Made by a program: the position numbers and the translations under genes
Part shown: in pieces, positions 32,720 through 42,118 of the stretch
Layout of the letters: every line of letters starts with the position of its first letter
Numbering within the stretch: the first letter of the stretch is position 1
Assembly (NCBI GenBank): GCA_905233975.1
Contig: CAJOGD010000004.1
Coordinates: forward strand, 124,001-188,000
Reading direction: 5' to 3'
From: an uncultured Alphaproteobacteria bacterium
Lineage (GTDB): Bacteria > Pseudomonadota > Alphaproteobacteria > Rs-D84
Length of the DNA stretch: 64,000 nt
Notes under the pieces: generated by a model
Seen by the model: the letters and a program-made list of their open reading frames with translations, nothing else
The model's database searches: none
Told to the model about the DNA's origin: nothing

Positions 32720-33961
32720 GGCGTTTCGCATAATTTCGATTGGTGCCTTTTTGCCACCGACCACATCTTTGTCAATGACAATTTCCGCCAAATCTTTTTT
32801 ATCCGGCGCATAGAACATTGGTTCCAATAAAATCTTTTCCAAAATACTGCGCAATCCGCGCGCGCCCGTTTTCCGCGCCAATGCAAGTTTCGCAATTTCG
32901 CGCAGGCCATCTTCGGTTATCGTAAGTTTTACATTGTCCATGGCAAGCATCGCGGTGTATTGCTTTACGATTGCGTTCTTGGGTTCCGTCAAAATCTTAA
33001 CAAGTGCGTCTTCGTCCAATTCCGTAAGGCTGGATACAACCGGCAAACGACCGACCAATTCCGGAATAATTCCGAATTTTACCAAATCTTCGGGTTGCAC
33101 ATCATCAAGGTAATTTTTATCGTTTCGTTCTTTCTTGGACGACACATTGGCACCAAATCCGATTGCGCTGCGTTCGCATTTGCGATTTGCAATTACGCGG
33201 TTAAGGCCGTCAAATGCACCGCCACAAATGAATAAAATCTTGCTGGTATCCAAACGAACGGTTGCTTCGCCCGGATGTTTGCGGCCCGCGCCACCGGCGG
33301 AAACATTTGCGATTGTTCCTTCGACAAGTTTTAATAACGCCTGTTGCACGCCTTCGCCCGAAACATCACGCGTAAGGGACGGATTTTCGGATTTACGCGC
33401 AATTTTATCAATTTCATCGATATAGACAATTCCGCGTTGTGCCTTTTCGACATCAAAATTCGCATTGTGCAACAATTGGGTTAAAACGCTTTCCACGTCG
33501 TCGCCGACATAGCCGGCTTCGGTAAGTGTGGTTGCATCGGCAATCGCAAATGGCACATCCAGAATGCGTGCGAGTGTTTGCGCAAACAGCGTTTTTCCGG
33601 TTCCCGTTGGGCCAATCAGCAAAACATTGGATTTTTGTATTTCGACATTTGACGACAACGAAACGTTATGGCGTTTATAGTGGTTATATACCGCAACCGC
33701 CAGTGTTCGTTTTGCCGTATCTTGGCCGATAATATATTCGTTAAGGAAATCGTAAATCTGTGACGGCGTTGGCAATTTTGCGGCGTCTCTGGCCACCTCG
33801 GTCCGCATGTCGTCCGCCATAATATCGTTGCACAGGGCGATACATTCATCGCAAATGCAAACGTTGCGACCGCTGACCAATTTTTTTACTTCGTAAACCG
33901 CTTTGCCACAAAAACTGCAGAATTGCTGTTTCTTTTCTGTCGTTTTCTTTTCGTCCGTCAT
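32705..33961 (-). CDS. clpX: ATP-dependent Clp protease ATP-binding subunit ClpX
   Basis: 418 residues from the ATG at 33961 ([11 protein letters not shown]). The track start (33973) is a GTG directly after the clpP stop; the ATG is preferred because AGGTGG lies 8 bp before it. ClpX unfolds tagged substrates and feeds them to ClpP. N-terminal zinc finger CSFCGK...[11 protein letters not shown]; Walker [18 protein letters not shown]; Walker [11 protein letters not shown]; sensor and RGL motifs [13 protein letters not shown]. The ClpP-contacting loop IGFG is present in AIGFGANV. Last gene of tpiA-grpE-clpP-clpX. Confidence 0.97.
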   Translation of the reverse strand: MTDEKKTTEKKQQFCSFCGKAVYEVKKLVSGRNVCICDECIALCNDIMADDMRTEVARDAAKLPTPSQIYDFLNEYIIGQDTAKRTLAVAVYNHYKRHNVSLSSNVEIQKSNVLLIGPTGTGKTLFAQTLARILDVPFAIADATTLTEAGYVGDDVESVLTQLLHNANFDVEKAQRGIVYIDEIDKIARKSENPSLTRDVSGEGVQQALLKLVEGTIANVSAGGAGRKHPGEATVRLDTSKILFICGGAFDGLNRVIANRKCERSAIGFGANVSSKKERNDKNYLDDVQPEDLVKFGIIPELVGRLPVVSSLTELDEDALVKILTEPKNAIVKQYTAMLAMDNVKLTITEDGLREIAKLALARKTGARGLRSILEKILLEPMFYAPDKKDLAEIVIDKDVVGGKKAPIEIMRNAKKAA

Positions 33962-33973
33962 GTGAAAAACCAC

Positions 33974-34558
33974 CTATTTTTTACGTGTTAGAACATTATC
34001 GATAAGTCCGAATTCTTTCGCCTGCGTCGGATCCATCCAGTTATTACGATCTATGGCGGCATTGATTTCTTTTTCTTTGCGACCGGTGAATTGCGCCATT
34101 TGTTGGATAACCGCTGATTTGATTTTCTGCATCTGTTTCACTTCGATTTCCACGTCTGTGGCCTGGCCTTGGACACCGCCAAGTGGTTGGTGAATCATGA
34201 TTTGTGTGTTCGGCAATGCAAAGCGTTTCCCTTTTTCGCCGGCGGCCAATAACATTGACGCCATCGAAGCGACCAACCCCATGCCGATTGTTGAAACCGG
34301 TGATTTTATATACTGCATTGTATCCATGATTGCCCAGCCCGCAGAAACATCACCGCCGGGACTATTGATATACAGTGAAATATCCGCATTTGGATTTTCT
34401 GATTCCAACAAAAGCAACTGGGCCACAATTGTGTTGGCCATATTGGTTTCAATATCACCAGTCACCATAATAATTCTATCCCGCAAAAGACGTGAGTAAA
34501 TGTCAAAAGACCGTTCGCCACGTGGGGACTCTTCTATTACAACAGGTATCAACGACAT
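33974..34558 (-). CDS. clpP: ATP-dependent Clp protease proteolytic subunit ClpP
   Basis: 194 residues. Serine protease of the ClpXP complex. Catalytic triad: Ser in [17 protein letters not shown], His in [12 protein letters not shown], Asp in [18 protein letters not shown]. Other family motifs: [30 protein letters not shown]. Its stop codon directly abuts the clpX region. Standard length. Confidence 0.97.
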   Translation of the reverse strand: MSLIPVVIEESPRGERSFDIYSRLLRDRIIMVTGDIETNMANTIVAQLLLLESENPNADISLYINSPGGDVSAGWAIMDTMQYIKSPVSTIGMGLVASMASMLLAAGEKGKRFALPNTQIMIHQPLGGVQGQATDVEIEVKQMQKIKSAVIQQMAQFTGRKEKEINAAIDRNNWMDPTQAKEFGLIDNVLTRKK

Positions 34559-34623
34559 AATATATCCTTTAATTGATTTGAATTATACCATACAAAACCG
34601 CCGTACGCAAACGCATGGGGCGA

Positions 34624-35124
34624 TTATTTTGCAACGACCACCATCGCGGTTCGTAAAACGGTATCGCCGAACATATATCCGGGCTGCATTTCTTCGACAA
34701 TTGTATTGGGGACTGCACCATTCGCCGATACAACCTGAATTGCATTGTGCAACGCGGGGTTTAATATTTTGCCCACCGATTCAATTTTCGAAATGCCAAT
34801 ATTATTGAATGCCGATTCCATCGCGCGTGCCATGGATTGAATGCCGGCGTCGTCCGGGGCGTGTTTTAGTGCCGCGTCAACCGCGTCCATAACCGGCAAA
34901 AACTGTTCCGCAACCGACATCGCGCGTGACCGGGCCCGCGATTCAGAATCAATCGCGGCGCGGCGACGGGTGTTTTCCAACTCCGCCGCCGTACGCAAGT
35001 ATTTATCGTTTAAATCGGCAATTTGCGCGGTCATTTCCGCGACCACATCGTTATTGCTTTCTGGTGTGTTTTCTTCTGTATCTTTTATTGATACGGTTTC
35101 AACTTTTACTTCTTTGTCTTCCAT
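34624..35124 (-). CDS. grpE: Nucleotide exchange factor GrpE
   Basis: 166 residues. GrpE drives ADP release from DnaK. The acidic N-terminus is followed by a long coiled-coil helix (IADLNDKYLRTAAELENTRRRAAIDS), where the GrpE signature RxxAExxNxRRR is recognisable, and then the beta domain with GAVPNTIVEEMQPGYMFGDTVLRTAMVVVAK. 19 bp after tpiA. No dnaK or dnaJ in the window. Confidence 0.95.
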   Translation of the reverse strand: MEDKEVKVETVSIKDTEENTPESNNDVVAEMTAQIADLNDKYLRTAAELENTRRRAAIDSESRARSRAMSVAEQFLPVMDAVDAALKHAPDDAGIQSMARAMESAFNNIGISKIESVGKILNPALHNAIQVVSANGAVPNTIVEEMQPGYMFGDTVLRTAMVVVAK

Positions 35125-35143
35125 AATATTTTCTCTAGTTTGG

Positions 35144-35848
35144 TTACTTTGCGTTTTCTATTATAGTGACAAATTCTTGCGGTTTCAAGGACGCACCACC
35201 AACAAGTACGCCATTAACGTTTTTAATCGCGGTAATATCGGCGACATTTCCACCATTTACACTTGCCCCATACAAAATCGGTGTTCCGCCAAGCCCCATA
35301 TAGGCCAGCGTATCAGCAATAACCTTGTGTGCGTCGGCGATTTCCTGGGCCGTTGGTGTTATTCCGGCACCGATGGCCCAGCGTGGTTCATAGGCGATAA
35401 TAATATCGTCATGCGCATCACTTGGCACAGATTCTTTCACGCCCGATTCTATGATATCAAATGTTTTACCGGCGCGTTTTTCTTCCATTGTTTCGCCGAC
35501 ACAGATAATCGGGCAAAGGCCGTTTTCCAACGCCATCTGCGCCTTTTGCCGGACAATATCGTTCGTTTCGTCATGATACATGCGGCGTTCGCTATGCCCG
35601 ACGATTACATATTTTGCGCCGGCCTCGGCCAACATAGCGCCCGAAACTTCACCGGTATATGCGCCTTTGGCGTGTGTGCTAATATCCTGGGCACCGATTG
35701 CGACGTTGTCTGTGCCATTACGTACCATGGTAAAAGGCACGCACAAAATTACCCGATTTTCGGTCTTTACCGGCGCAATTGCGTCCAACATTTCGTCCAA
35801 AGCCGCGCGCGACCCGTTCATTTTCCAGTTTCCTGCGATAATTTTCAT
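35144..35848 (-). CDS. tpiA: Triosephosphate isomerase
   Basis: 234 residues. It interconverts dihydroxyacetone phosphate and glyceraldehyde 3-phosphate. GNWKMNG holds the active-site Lys, VIVGHSERR the His, and the catalytic Glu lies in IIAYEPRWAIGAGITPT; phosphate loops YGASVNGGN and LVGGASL are present. AAAGGAAGAAAA precedes the ATG. It begins the minus-strand run tpiA-grpE-clpP-clpX and is divergent from the ppiD-like gene. Confidence 0.97.
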   Translation of the reverse strand: MKIIAGNWKMNGSRAALDEMLDAIAPVKTENRVILCVPFTMVRNGTDNVAIGAQDISTHAKGAYTGEVSGAMLAEAGAKYVIVGHSERRMYHDETNDIVRQKAQMALENGLCPIICVGETMEEKRAGKTFDIIESGVKESVPSDAHDDIIIAYEPRWAIGAGITPTAQEIADAHKVIADTLAYMGLGGTPILYGASVNGGNVADITAIKNVNGVLVGGASLKPQEFVTIIENAK

Positions 35849-35866
35849 TTTTCTTCCTTTTTTCCG

Positions 35867-35896
35867 TTGATTTTTTTGGTTATGTTCTGCTATGTT
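35867..35896 (+). promoter_or_regulatory. Promoter of the ppiD-like gene
   Basis: TTGATT, 18-bp spacer, TATGTT, about 20 bp before the ATG at 35915. Confidence 0.45.
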
Positions 35897-35914
35897 ATCG
35901 CAAAAGGTGAAAAA

Positions 35915-37324
35915 ATGCTAGAATATTTACGTAATGCGGCCGATAAACCTTTGGCCAAGGTTTTAATGGGAATTCTTATCTTTTCGTTCGTCGGATGGGG
36001 CGTTGCCGAATGGGTTTTTGGTCTTACGTCGTCGGACACAACACTTTTGCGCGTCGGCGGGGACAAGGTTTCTGTGCAACAGTATATGACCATGCGGTCG
36101 AATGAATTGTCGGCGATGCCGCGGGACGTTCAGCGCGAACTTTATGCCGATCCGATCAAAATGTCTGATTTCCAAAATGGCGTAATTGCGCATATGGCCG
36201 CCGCGCGCCGGGTGCAAAAGTATGCACGTGATTTGGGATATGTTGTGTCGGAACACCGAATCGCAAATGATATTCGTAATATCCCGCAATTCCAAGATAA
36301 CGGGAAATTTTCGACGGCCGCGTTTGATGTCGTATTACAAAATTCTGGCCTGACAGAGGCGGACATTGCAAACGACATGCGTGCCAAGGCGTTAAATGAA
36401 ATGGTTCGTGCGCCGGTTGCCACACAGATGGAAACACCGCGCTTTGCGATTGTGGCGGCGTATAATGCGCGAAATGTAAAGCGTGAAATTAATGTTGCAA
36501 CGGTGAATTTATCTTCGTTCAAGGTTGAAAAGCCGACCGATGAAAAGTTGCGCGATTTTTATGCGCAAAATCCGCATCGTGTGGCCGAGGCACGTGATAT
36601 TTCATATGTAATCGTGCCGGCGGCAATGGATAAGCCAGATGAATACGAAATCGGCCTTAAAAAGGCCCAGTCGATGGAAGATGATATAATCGGTGGTGAA
36701 TCTTTGGCGTCGGCGGCGAAAAAACATGGCGCAAAGTTTGTTCAACATAGTGGTGTTTCCGCCGGTAAATTGCCGGACGATAAAAACATAAACGAATCGA
36801 TGTTGGTGCGTATTTTTGATATGCCGGGGGCCACAGAAAGCGAACTTATTGAAACCAAAAACGGTTTTGTAATTATTCGTGTGGATAATATTATTCCGGA
36901 ACATGATGCGGATTTTGATTCGATTAAAAAGGAACTTGCCGCCGAATGGACGCGGGCCGAACAGGAAAAATTGGCCTATGTGCGTGCGAACGAATTGCTG
37001 GTCGATTTGAATAAGGACGGTAAATTGCAAGGTGCCAAAAAAATGACCGTATCACGTACGGACGGTGCGCCTATGCCGGTTTTGGTTGCTGCGTTTAAAA
37101 ATCCGATTGGCGACAATTCAATTGTGTCTGGGACCGATGCATTTTATGTTGTGAATGTTGCCGCGGAAAAATTACCGGCGGTCGATGACAAGAAAATAAA
37201 TGACATGAAATCTGAAATCGCGAATATCACAATGCGTGATATGGACGCGGATTATGGTTCTTATTTGGAACGGCGGTATCCGGCAAAGATAAATGACAAG
37301 ACGTATAATCGTTTCGTGAAATAA
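35915..37324 (+). CDS. PpiD/SurA-type periplasmic folding factor, membrane-anchored
   Basis: 469 residues from the ATG at 35915 (MLEYLRNAADKPLAKVLMGIL), preceded by AAAAGGTG. The 827-codon track ORF runs backwards over grpE and tpiA and its first 358 codons are a shadow. One membrane helix at about 15-35 (VLMGILIFSFVGWGVAEWVFG) is followed by the SurA-like N-terminal helical domain (VSEHRIANDIRNIPQFQDNGKFSTAAFDVVLQ), which matches PpiD. A parvulin-like region follows (RDISYVIVPA, AKKHGAKFVQHSG, NGFVIIRVDNIIPE), rather degenerate, so isomerase activity is uncertain. The protein is shorter than E. coli PpiD (about 620). Probable role: chaperone at the SecYEG exit for envelope proteins. Confidence 0.88.
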   Translation: MLEYLRNAADKPLAKVLMGILIFSFVGWGVAEWVFGLTSSDTTLLRVGGDKVSVQQYMTMRSNELSAMPRDVQRELYADPIKMSDFQNGVIAHMAAARRVQKYARDLGYVVSEHRIANDIRNIPQFQDNGKFSTAAFDVVLQNSGLTEADIANDMRAKALNEMVRAPVATQMETPRFAIVAAYNARNVKREINVATVNLSSFKVEKPTDEKLRDFYAQNPHRVAEARDISYVIVPAAMDKPDEYEIGLKKAQSMEDDIIGGESLASAAKKHGAKFVQHSGVSAGKLPDDKNINESMLVRIFDMPGATESELIETKNGFVIIRVDNIIPEHDADFDSIKKELAAEWTRAEQEKLAYVRANELLVDLNKDGKLQGAKKMTVSRTDGAPMPVLVAAFKNPIGDNSIVSGTDAFYVVNVAAEKLPAVDDKKINDMKSEIANITMRDMDADYGSYLERRYPAKINDKTYNRFVK

Positions 37325-37328
37325 AATT

Positions 37329-37355
37329 GCGGTGCCAAATGGCACCGCGTTTTTT
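37329..37355 (+). terminator. Terminator of the ppiD-like gene
   Basis: GCGGTGCC-AAAT-GGCACCGC followed by GTTTTTT. Confidence 0.9.
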
Positions 37356-37367
37356 ATGCGTTTAAAA

Positions 37368-37910
37368 TTATTTTTTTGTTGGCAAACATGCAACAACGAT
37401 ATTGAATATCGTATCAATTACAAAGAACAATGAATAAATCGCCATTCCCGAAGATACGTATCCAAACGCCATCATTGTGTGCCATGCAGAACCGCGAATA
37501 ATCGGTATCAAATATGCACATAACACCGGAATCAGGTACAACCACACCGAAATTCCCGCATCACGAAAGCGACGAATAGAAAGTGACATTACGGGAATGA
37601 ATAAAATCGCGCTAACGATTAACGATGTTGTTCCGCCGATGAATTTTGCAAAACAGAAATTCACGATAAATGCGAACAAAAACCCAAACCAAAATTCCGA
37701 CCTTGTGGAACGCCCGACAAAATCAAAATATTTGCGCCAAAAATTTACAAATGCGGTCATCGGTCCAACCATTGAACGTTTTTTCGGCGTTTGCACCGCA
37801 ACCGGTTTGCGGACCACGCGACGCGGCGTCGCGGTCTTTCTTGTCACCTTGGCGGGTGCTTTCTTTTTCACAGTACTTTTCGCACTGGCTTTTTTCTTTA
37901 CTGTTGGCAT
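37368..37910 (-). CDS. DUF805 membrane protein with histone-like basic tail
   Basis: 180 residues. Residues about 60-178 are the DUF805 domain: WRKYFDFVGRSTRSEFWFGFLF, then three to four membrane helices, SIRRFRDAGISVWLYLIPV. DUF805 proteins are small inner-membrane proteins of unknown function. The first 45 residues are an added Lys/Ala/Pro tail (KKKASAKSTVKKKAPAKVTRK) like the tail of histone H1-type bacterial proteins, facing the cytoplasm if the N-terminus is inside. The tail could bind nucleic acid or phospholipid; this is only inferred from charge. Confidence 0.88.
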   Translation of the reverse strand: MPTVKKKASAKSTVKKKAPAKVTRKTATPRRVVRKPVAVQTPKKRSMVGPMTAFVNFWRKYFDFVGRSTRSEFWFGFLFAFIVNFCFAKFIGGTTSLIVSAILFIPVMSLSIRRFRDAGISVWLYLIPVLCAYLIPIIRGSAWHTMMAFGYVSSGMAIYSLFFVIDTIFNIVVACLPTKK

Positions 37911-37939
37911 ATTTTCTCCCTTTTGTTATACGGGGGACA

Positions 37940-38599
37940 TTATACATTATTTTTGAAACCAAGTCCAACGATAAACATTTCAACAGAATCCTTGCGCGAA
38001 GCCGCCGGCTTTACATGATGCACCGATTCGAATTTTTGTTTAATTTGTTGCAACAGTTCATTTGTTGTGCCACCGGTAAAAGATTTTGCAACAAATGTTC
38101 CGCCGGGTTTCAGGGCGCGACATGCGAAATCAAACGCATATTCCAACAATACCATTTGGCGCAAATGATCGGTCTTTTGATGTCCAACGGTATTTGGTGC
38201 CATGTCCGATACAACAACATCAACGACACCATGCGCGTTATCGGCCATTTGTAATTTTTCTTCCAACCATCTAAGTGCTTCGTCTTTTGTAAAATCGCCC
38301 TTGTAAAATTCGACATTATTTATCGGTGTGATGTCCAACAAATCCATCGCAAAGATTTTTGTCTTTGGAAAAGTTCGCGCAATAAATTGCGACCACGAAC
38401 CCGGCGCCGCACCCAAATCAACAACAGTTTGTCCGTTTTTCAAAAATTTATATTTTTCATTTATTTCAATCAGTTTATATGCCGCGCGTGCGCGGTATCC
38501 GTCGGCATGTGCACGCGCAACGTATGGATCAGACGCCTGGCGTGATAACCACGCCACCGAAGATTTATGCTTTGCAATTTTTTTGTTTTGTATTTTCAT
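37940..38599 (-). CDS. rlmE: 23S rRNA (uridine-2'-O-)-methyltransferase RlmE
   Basis: 219 residues. It methylates the 2'-O of U2552 in the A loop of 23S rRNA. Motifs: basic start KHKSSVAWLSRQASDPYV, RARAAYKLIEINEKYKFL with the first catalytic Lys, the SAM-binding VVDLGAAPGSWSQF, DMAPNTVGHQKTDH, LKPGGTFVAKSFTGG with a catalytic Lys, and VKPAASRKDSVEMFIVGLGFK. Complete and standard. It follows the Ffh M-domain gene across a small REP-like repeat. Confidence 0.95.
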   Translation of the reverse strand: MKIQNKKIAKHKSSVAWLSRQASDPYVARAHADGYRARAAYKLIEINEKYKFLKNGQTVVDLGAAPGSWSQFIARTFPKTKIFAMDLLDITPINNVEFYKGDFTKDEALRWLEEKLQMADNAHGVVDVVVSDMAPNTVGHQKTDHLRQMVLLEYAFDFACRALKPGGTFVAKSFTGGTTNELLQQIKQKFESVHHVKPAASRKDSVEMFIVGLGFKNNV

Positions 38600-38601
38600 T
38601 T

Positions 38602-38676
38602 TATTGTCATCCCGCAGAGCCCGCCTGCGCCGTTCGCCGCCGAACGGCAGTCATCAGGGCGAGTGCGGGATTTTTT
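38602..38676. repeat. REP-like palindrome between ffh-M and rlmE
   Basis: GTCATCCCGC...GTGCGGGATTTTTTA flanks an inner palindrome, CGTTCGCCGCCGAACG. It resembles a plus-strand terminator although both flanking genes run on the minus strand. Confidence 0.6.
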
Positions 38677-38691
38677 ATATTACGACTATTT

Positions 38692-39174
38692 TTACTTCGC
38701 GCCTGGTTCGCCGCCGCTTTGTTTCATGCGTTCCATAACGGCCTCCATGCCGCCCATGCGTTGAATCATTGTCATTTGTTGTTTCATCTTCATATATTGT
38801 TTAATGATATGTTCAACGTCACGCACCGTCACGCCCGCGGTTTCCGCAATGCGCGCCTTGGCATTTGCAAAGATTTTATCCGGTTCGGCACGTTCGGCGG
38901 CGGTCATTGCCTCAAGTATTTTGATTTGTGAATCAATGCTACCGTCTTTGATTTTGTCTTTAATCGCCGAAACCGCACCCGACATGCCCGGAACCATTTT
39001 AAGCAATCCACTAAAATTACTTACTTTTTTAATTTGTTTTAATTGCGCCAACATGTCGTTCATGTCGAACACACCGGCCATCATGCGTTCGGCGGTTTCC
39101 CGCATGCCCTTTGGCACGTGTGGTTCTTCGGGGGTTACGGTTTCCTGTTTTTTCTTTCTGCCAAATCCAAACAT
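38692..39174 (-). CDS. Stand-alone SRP54/Ffh M domain
   Basis: 160 residues. After a short basic/acidic N-terminus (MFGFGRKKKQETVTPEE) the whole protein aligns by eye with the methionine-rich M domain of Ffh: FDMNDMLAQLKQIKKVSNFSGLLKMVPGM matches FDLNDFLEQLQQMKKMGPLxxLLxMxPGM, then MTAAERAEP matches MTPKERxxP, and the C-terminus is Met-rich (MKMKQQMTMIQRMGG). The GTPase NG domain is absent, with no remnant upstream. The SRP-RNA motif SRRxRIAxGSG is degenerate: ANAKARIAETAGV. So it is either half of a split Ffh or a paralog that has lost strong RNA binding. A full-length ffh is expected elsewhere in the genome. M domains bind signal peptides; that role may persist. Confidence 0.85.
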   Translation of the reverse strand: MFGFGRKKKQETVTPEEPHVPKGMRETAERMMAGVFDMNDMLAQLKQIKKVSNFSGLLKMVPGMSGAVSAIKDKIKDGSIDSQIKILEAMTAAERAEPDKIFANAKARIAETAGVTVRDVEHIIKQYMKMKQQMTMIQRMGGMEAVMERMKQSGGEPGAK

Positions 39175-39222
39175 TTTCGTTCTCCTTTTGTATGTCTTAA
39201 TCAGATTTTATTTTACAAAACC

Positions 39223-42066
39223 CTATTTGTCCAGATACTTATTTAGATATTTCCCAGTTAAAGATTTCGGATTTTTTGCAACATCTTCGGGCGTGCCGGT
39301 TGCGATAACGTGGCCGCCGCCCGCACCACCCGCGGGCCCAAGGTCAATAATCCAATCGGCCGTTTTTATTACTTCCAGATTATGTTCAATGACGATTACG
39401 GTGTTTCCTTGGTCCACAAATTCGTGCAGGACGGCAAGTAATTGTTTGATGTCTTCAAAGTGCAGCCCCGTTGTCGGTTCGTCCAAGATATAAAGTGTTT
39501 GCCCCGTTCCGCGTGCGGCCAATTCGCGCGACAATTTTATACGCTGCGCTTCGCCACCCGATAGGTCAAGTGAACTTTGTCCCAATTTTATATAGTCCAA
39601 ACCAACGCGTTTTAGTAATTCCAATTTGCGGCTAATTTGTGGGTGATTGATAAAGAAACGATACGCTTCGTCAACGGTCATATCCAAAACATCGGCAATG
39701 GATTTGCCCTTGTATTTAACCGCCAAAGTTTCTTCGTTATAACGCGTGCCATGGCATTTGTCGCATTCCACATAAACGTCGGCCAAGAAATTCATTTCAA
39801 TTTTTATTTGGCCGTCGCCCTGACATGCCTCGCACCGGCCACCTTTGACATTAAAGGAAAAGCGGCCCGGTCCGTATCCACGAGTCTTCGCCTCTGGCAA
39901 TTCGGCGAAAAAGTCGCGTATGTTGGAAAACACACCGGTGTATGTTGCGGGGTTGCTGCGCGGGCTGCGTCCGATGGGGGATTGGTCGATGTCGACAACC
40001 TTGTCTATATTTTCCATGCCACGAATAATATCGTGCGGGCCACATTCGATTTTCGAACCGTACAGTGCGCGCATTAACGCGGGATATAAAGTATTCAGTA
40101 ACAATGTTGATTTCCCCGAACCCGACACACCCGTCAGTGCAATAAATTTCCCAAGTGGAAATTCAACGTCTATGTTTTTAAGGTTGTTGCCGCGTGCGCC
40201 ACGTATCGTGATGGAATTCCCGTTGCCGGCGCGACGTTTTTTCGGCACCGGAATTTTTTTCGCGCCGGATAAATATTGACCCGTCAGGGAATTTTTATTT
40301 TTGATAACTTCGGCCGGTGTTCCGGCGGCAATAATGTTTCCGCCATTTACGCCCGCACCACGCCCAATATCAATAAGGTAATCCGCGGCACGCATTGCGT
40401 CTTCGTCATGTTCAACGACAATCACACTGTTATCTTTATCGCGCAACATTTTTAGTGTTTCAAGCAATTTATCATTGTCGCTTTGGTGCAGGCCAATCGA
40501 CGGTTCGTCCAACACATACAGAACGCCGGAAAGACCACTGCCAATCTGGGACGCAAGACGGATACGCTGTGCCTCGCCCCCGGAAAGTGTTCCCGACATG
40601 CGCGACATGGTTAAATACCCAAGCCCGACATTTTTAAGGAAGAATAGGCGACTTGTTATTTCACGCAGGACCATTTTCGCGATATCATTTTCTTTTTGTG
40701 TTAAATGATTCGGTAAATCAACGAACCATGCATAAGAATCATCAATCGGCATATCGCAAACATCGATAATATCCGCGCCATTTATCTTTATGCATAATGC
40801 CTGGACATTCAATCTTTTCCCATGACACACAGGGCAGGGCGTTTCAGATTGATATTTCGCCAATTCCGTCCGCATTGATTCAGATTCCGATTCGCGCCAA
40901 CGACGTTCGATGTTGGGGATAACGCCTTCGAACGGTTTTTCATAAACAAACCCGTTCCAGTTTATTTTTATCGGTGTGTCGCCCGTTCCATACAAAATAA
41001 TATTTTTATGTTCATCGCTAAGTGTATGCCATGGTTTGCCAAGTGGGATTTTATATTGTTTATGCAGTGCGGTGACCAAATGTTCGAATTGCGACAGCAT
41101 GCCACCACGCGACCAAGGTGCAATCGCACCGTCAAGAATAGATTTGGACGGGTCGGGAATGACCAAATCCGGCGACATGTTTAACTGGACCCCCAAACCA
41201 TCGCACGCACTGCACGCGCCAATTGGTGCGTTAAAAGAAAAAAGCCTTGGCTCTATCTTTGGGACGGCAAAGCCACTGACCGGACAGGCATAATTTTGCG
41301 AATAAAGAACGTCTTCATTCGTGTCGAGTCGGTGCAAAATCACCGCGCCCGGTACCAAACGTAGTGCGCCTTCGAAAGAAGAATAAATGCGCGAACGGAA
41401 TTCTTCCCTGTCTGCATCTGTTGCGTCCGCAGCCGGCATTTGAATCCGGTCGATGATGACAAAAATATCGTGCTTTTTGTTTTTATCCAATGCCGGCACC
41501 GCGGTCAAATCGTAAAGTTCGCCATCAATAATTACGCGCTGATAACCCTGTTTAACCAAAAACGCAATTTCTTTTTTATATTCGCCTTTGCGCGCACGAA
41601 CAAGTGGCGCCATGATAAAGGCGCGTGTCCCGGCCGGTATGTCCATGGTCATGTCAACCATTTCCGAAATAGTTTGTGATTTTATCGGTAATCCCGTCAC
41701 CGGGGAATACGGCACACCGATTCGCGCCCAAAGCAAACGCAAATAATCGTAGATTTCCGTCACCGTTCCAACGGTTGACCGCGGATTTTTTGATGTGGTT
41801 TTTTGTTCAATAGATATTGCGGGTGCCAAACCTTCGATTAAATCAACATCGGGCTTTTTTTGCATGTCCAAAAATTGGCGCGCATAACTGGACAATGATT
41901 CGACGTATCGCCGTTGACCTTCGGCATAAATCGTATTAAACGCAAGCGACGATTTGCCCGATCCGGATACACCGGTCACGACCACCAATTTGTTCTTTGG
42001 TATGTCAATGTCGATATTTTTAAGATTGTTTTCGCGTGCACCGCGAATCTTTATAACGCCGGTCAT
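39223..42066 (-). CDS. uvrA: Excinuclease ABC subunit A
   Basis: 947 residues, the standard length. UvrA finds DNA lesions in nucleotide excision repair. Two ABC modules: Walker [26 protein letters not shown] near residue 30 and [19 protein letters not shown] near 620; signature [12 protein letters not shown] and [12 protein letters not shown]; zinc fingers including CPVCHGKR and CEACQGDGQ...CDKCHGTRY. Probably transcribed without a leader: a -10 box TATACT ends 9 nt before the ATG. The rodZ-like gene upstream ends 52 bp before this start. Confidence 0.97.
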   Translation of the reverse strand: MTGVIKIRGARENNLKNIDIDIPKNKLVVVTGVSGSGKSSLAFNTIYAEGQRRYVESLSSYARQFLDMQKKPDVDLIEGLAPAISIEQKTTSKNPRSTVGTVTEIYDYLRLLWARIGVPYSPVTGLPIKSQTISEMVDMTMDIPAGTRAFIMAPLVRARKGEYKKEIAFLVKQGYQRVIIDGELYDLTAVPALDKNKKHDIFVIIDRIQMPAADATDADREEFRSRIYSSFEGALRLVPGAVILHRLDTNEDVLYSQNYACPVSGFAVPKIEPRLFSFNAPIGACSACDGLGVQLNMSPDLVIPDPSKSILDGAIAPWSRGGMLSQFEHLVTALHKQYKIPLGKPWHTLSDEHKNIILYGTGDTPIKINWNGFVYEKPFEGVIPNIERRWRESESESMRTELAKYQSETPCPVCHGKRLNVQALCIKINGADIIDVCDMPIDDSYAWFVDLPNHLTQKENDIAKMVLREITSRLFFLKNVGLGYLTMSRMSGTLSGGEAQRIRLASQIGSGLSGVLYVLDEPSIGLHQSDNDKLLETLKMLRDKDNSVIVVEHDEDAMRAADYLIDIGRGAGVNGGNIIAAGTPAEVIKNKNSLTGQYLSGAKKIPVPKKRRAGNGNSITIRGARGNNLKNIDVEFPLGKFIALTGVSGSGKSTLLLNTLYPALMRALYGSKIECGPHDIIRGMENIDKVVDIDQSPIGRSPRSNPATYTGVFSNIRDFFAELPEAKTRGYGPGRFSFNVKGGRCEACQGDGQIKIEMNFLADVYVECDKCHGTRYNEETLAVKYKGKSIADVLDMTVDEAYRFFINHPQISRKLELLKRVGLDYIKLGQSSLDLSGGEAQRIKLSRELAARGTGQTLYILDEPTTGLHFEDIKQLLAVLHEFVDQGNTVIVIEHNLEVIKTADWIIDLGPAGGAGGGHVIATGTPEDVAKNPKSLTGKYLNKYLDK

Positions 42067-42075
42067 AATGTGTTA

Positions 42076-42103
42076 AGTATAGAACTTTTTGATTCGTTTT
42101 CAA
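42076..42103 (-). promoter_or_regulatory. Promoter of uvrA, near-leaderless
   Basis: Minus-strand TTGAAA, 16-bp spacer, TATACT; only 9 nt separate the -10 box from the ATG at 42066. No LexA-type palindrome is obvious. Confidence 0.6.
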
Positions 42104-42118
42104 TAATCAAATAAAGTT

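Noticed and set aside
34841-35914. First 358 codons of the 827-codon ORF at 34841..37324
   Set aside because: They run antisense to grpE and tpiA. The real product begins at the ATG at 35915, which has a ribosome-binding site and a membrane-anchor start typical of PpiD.
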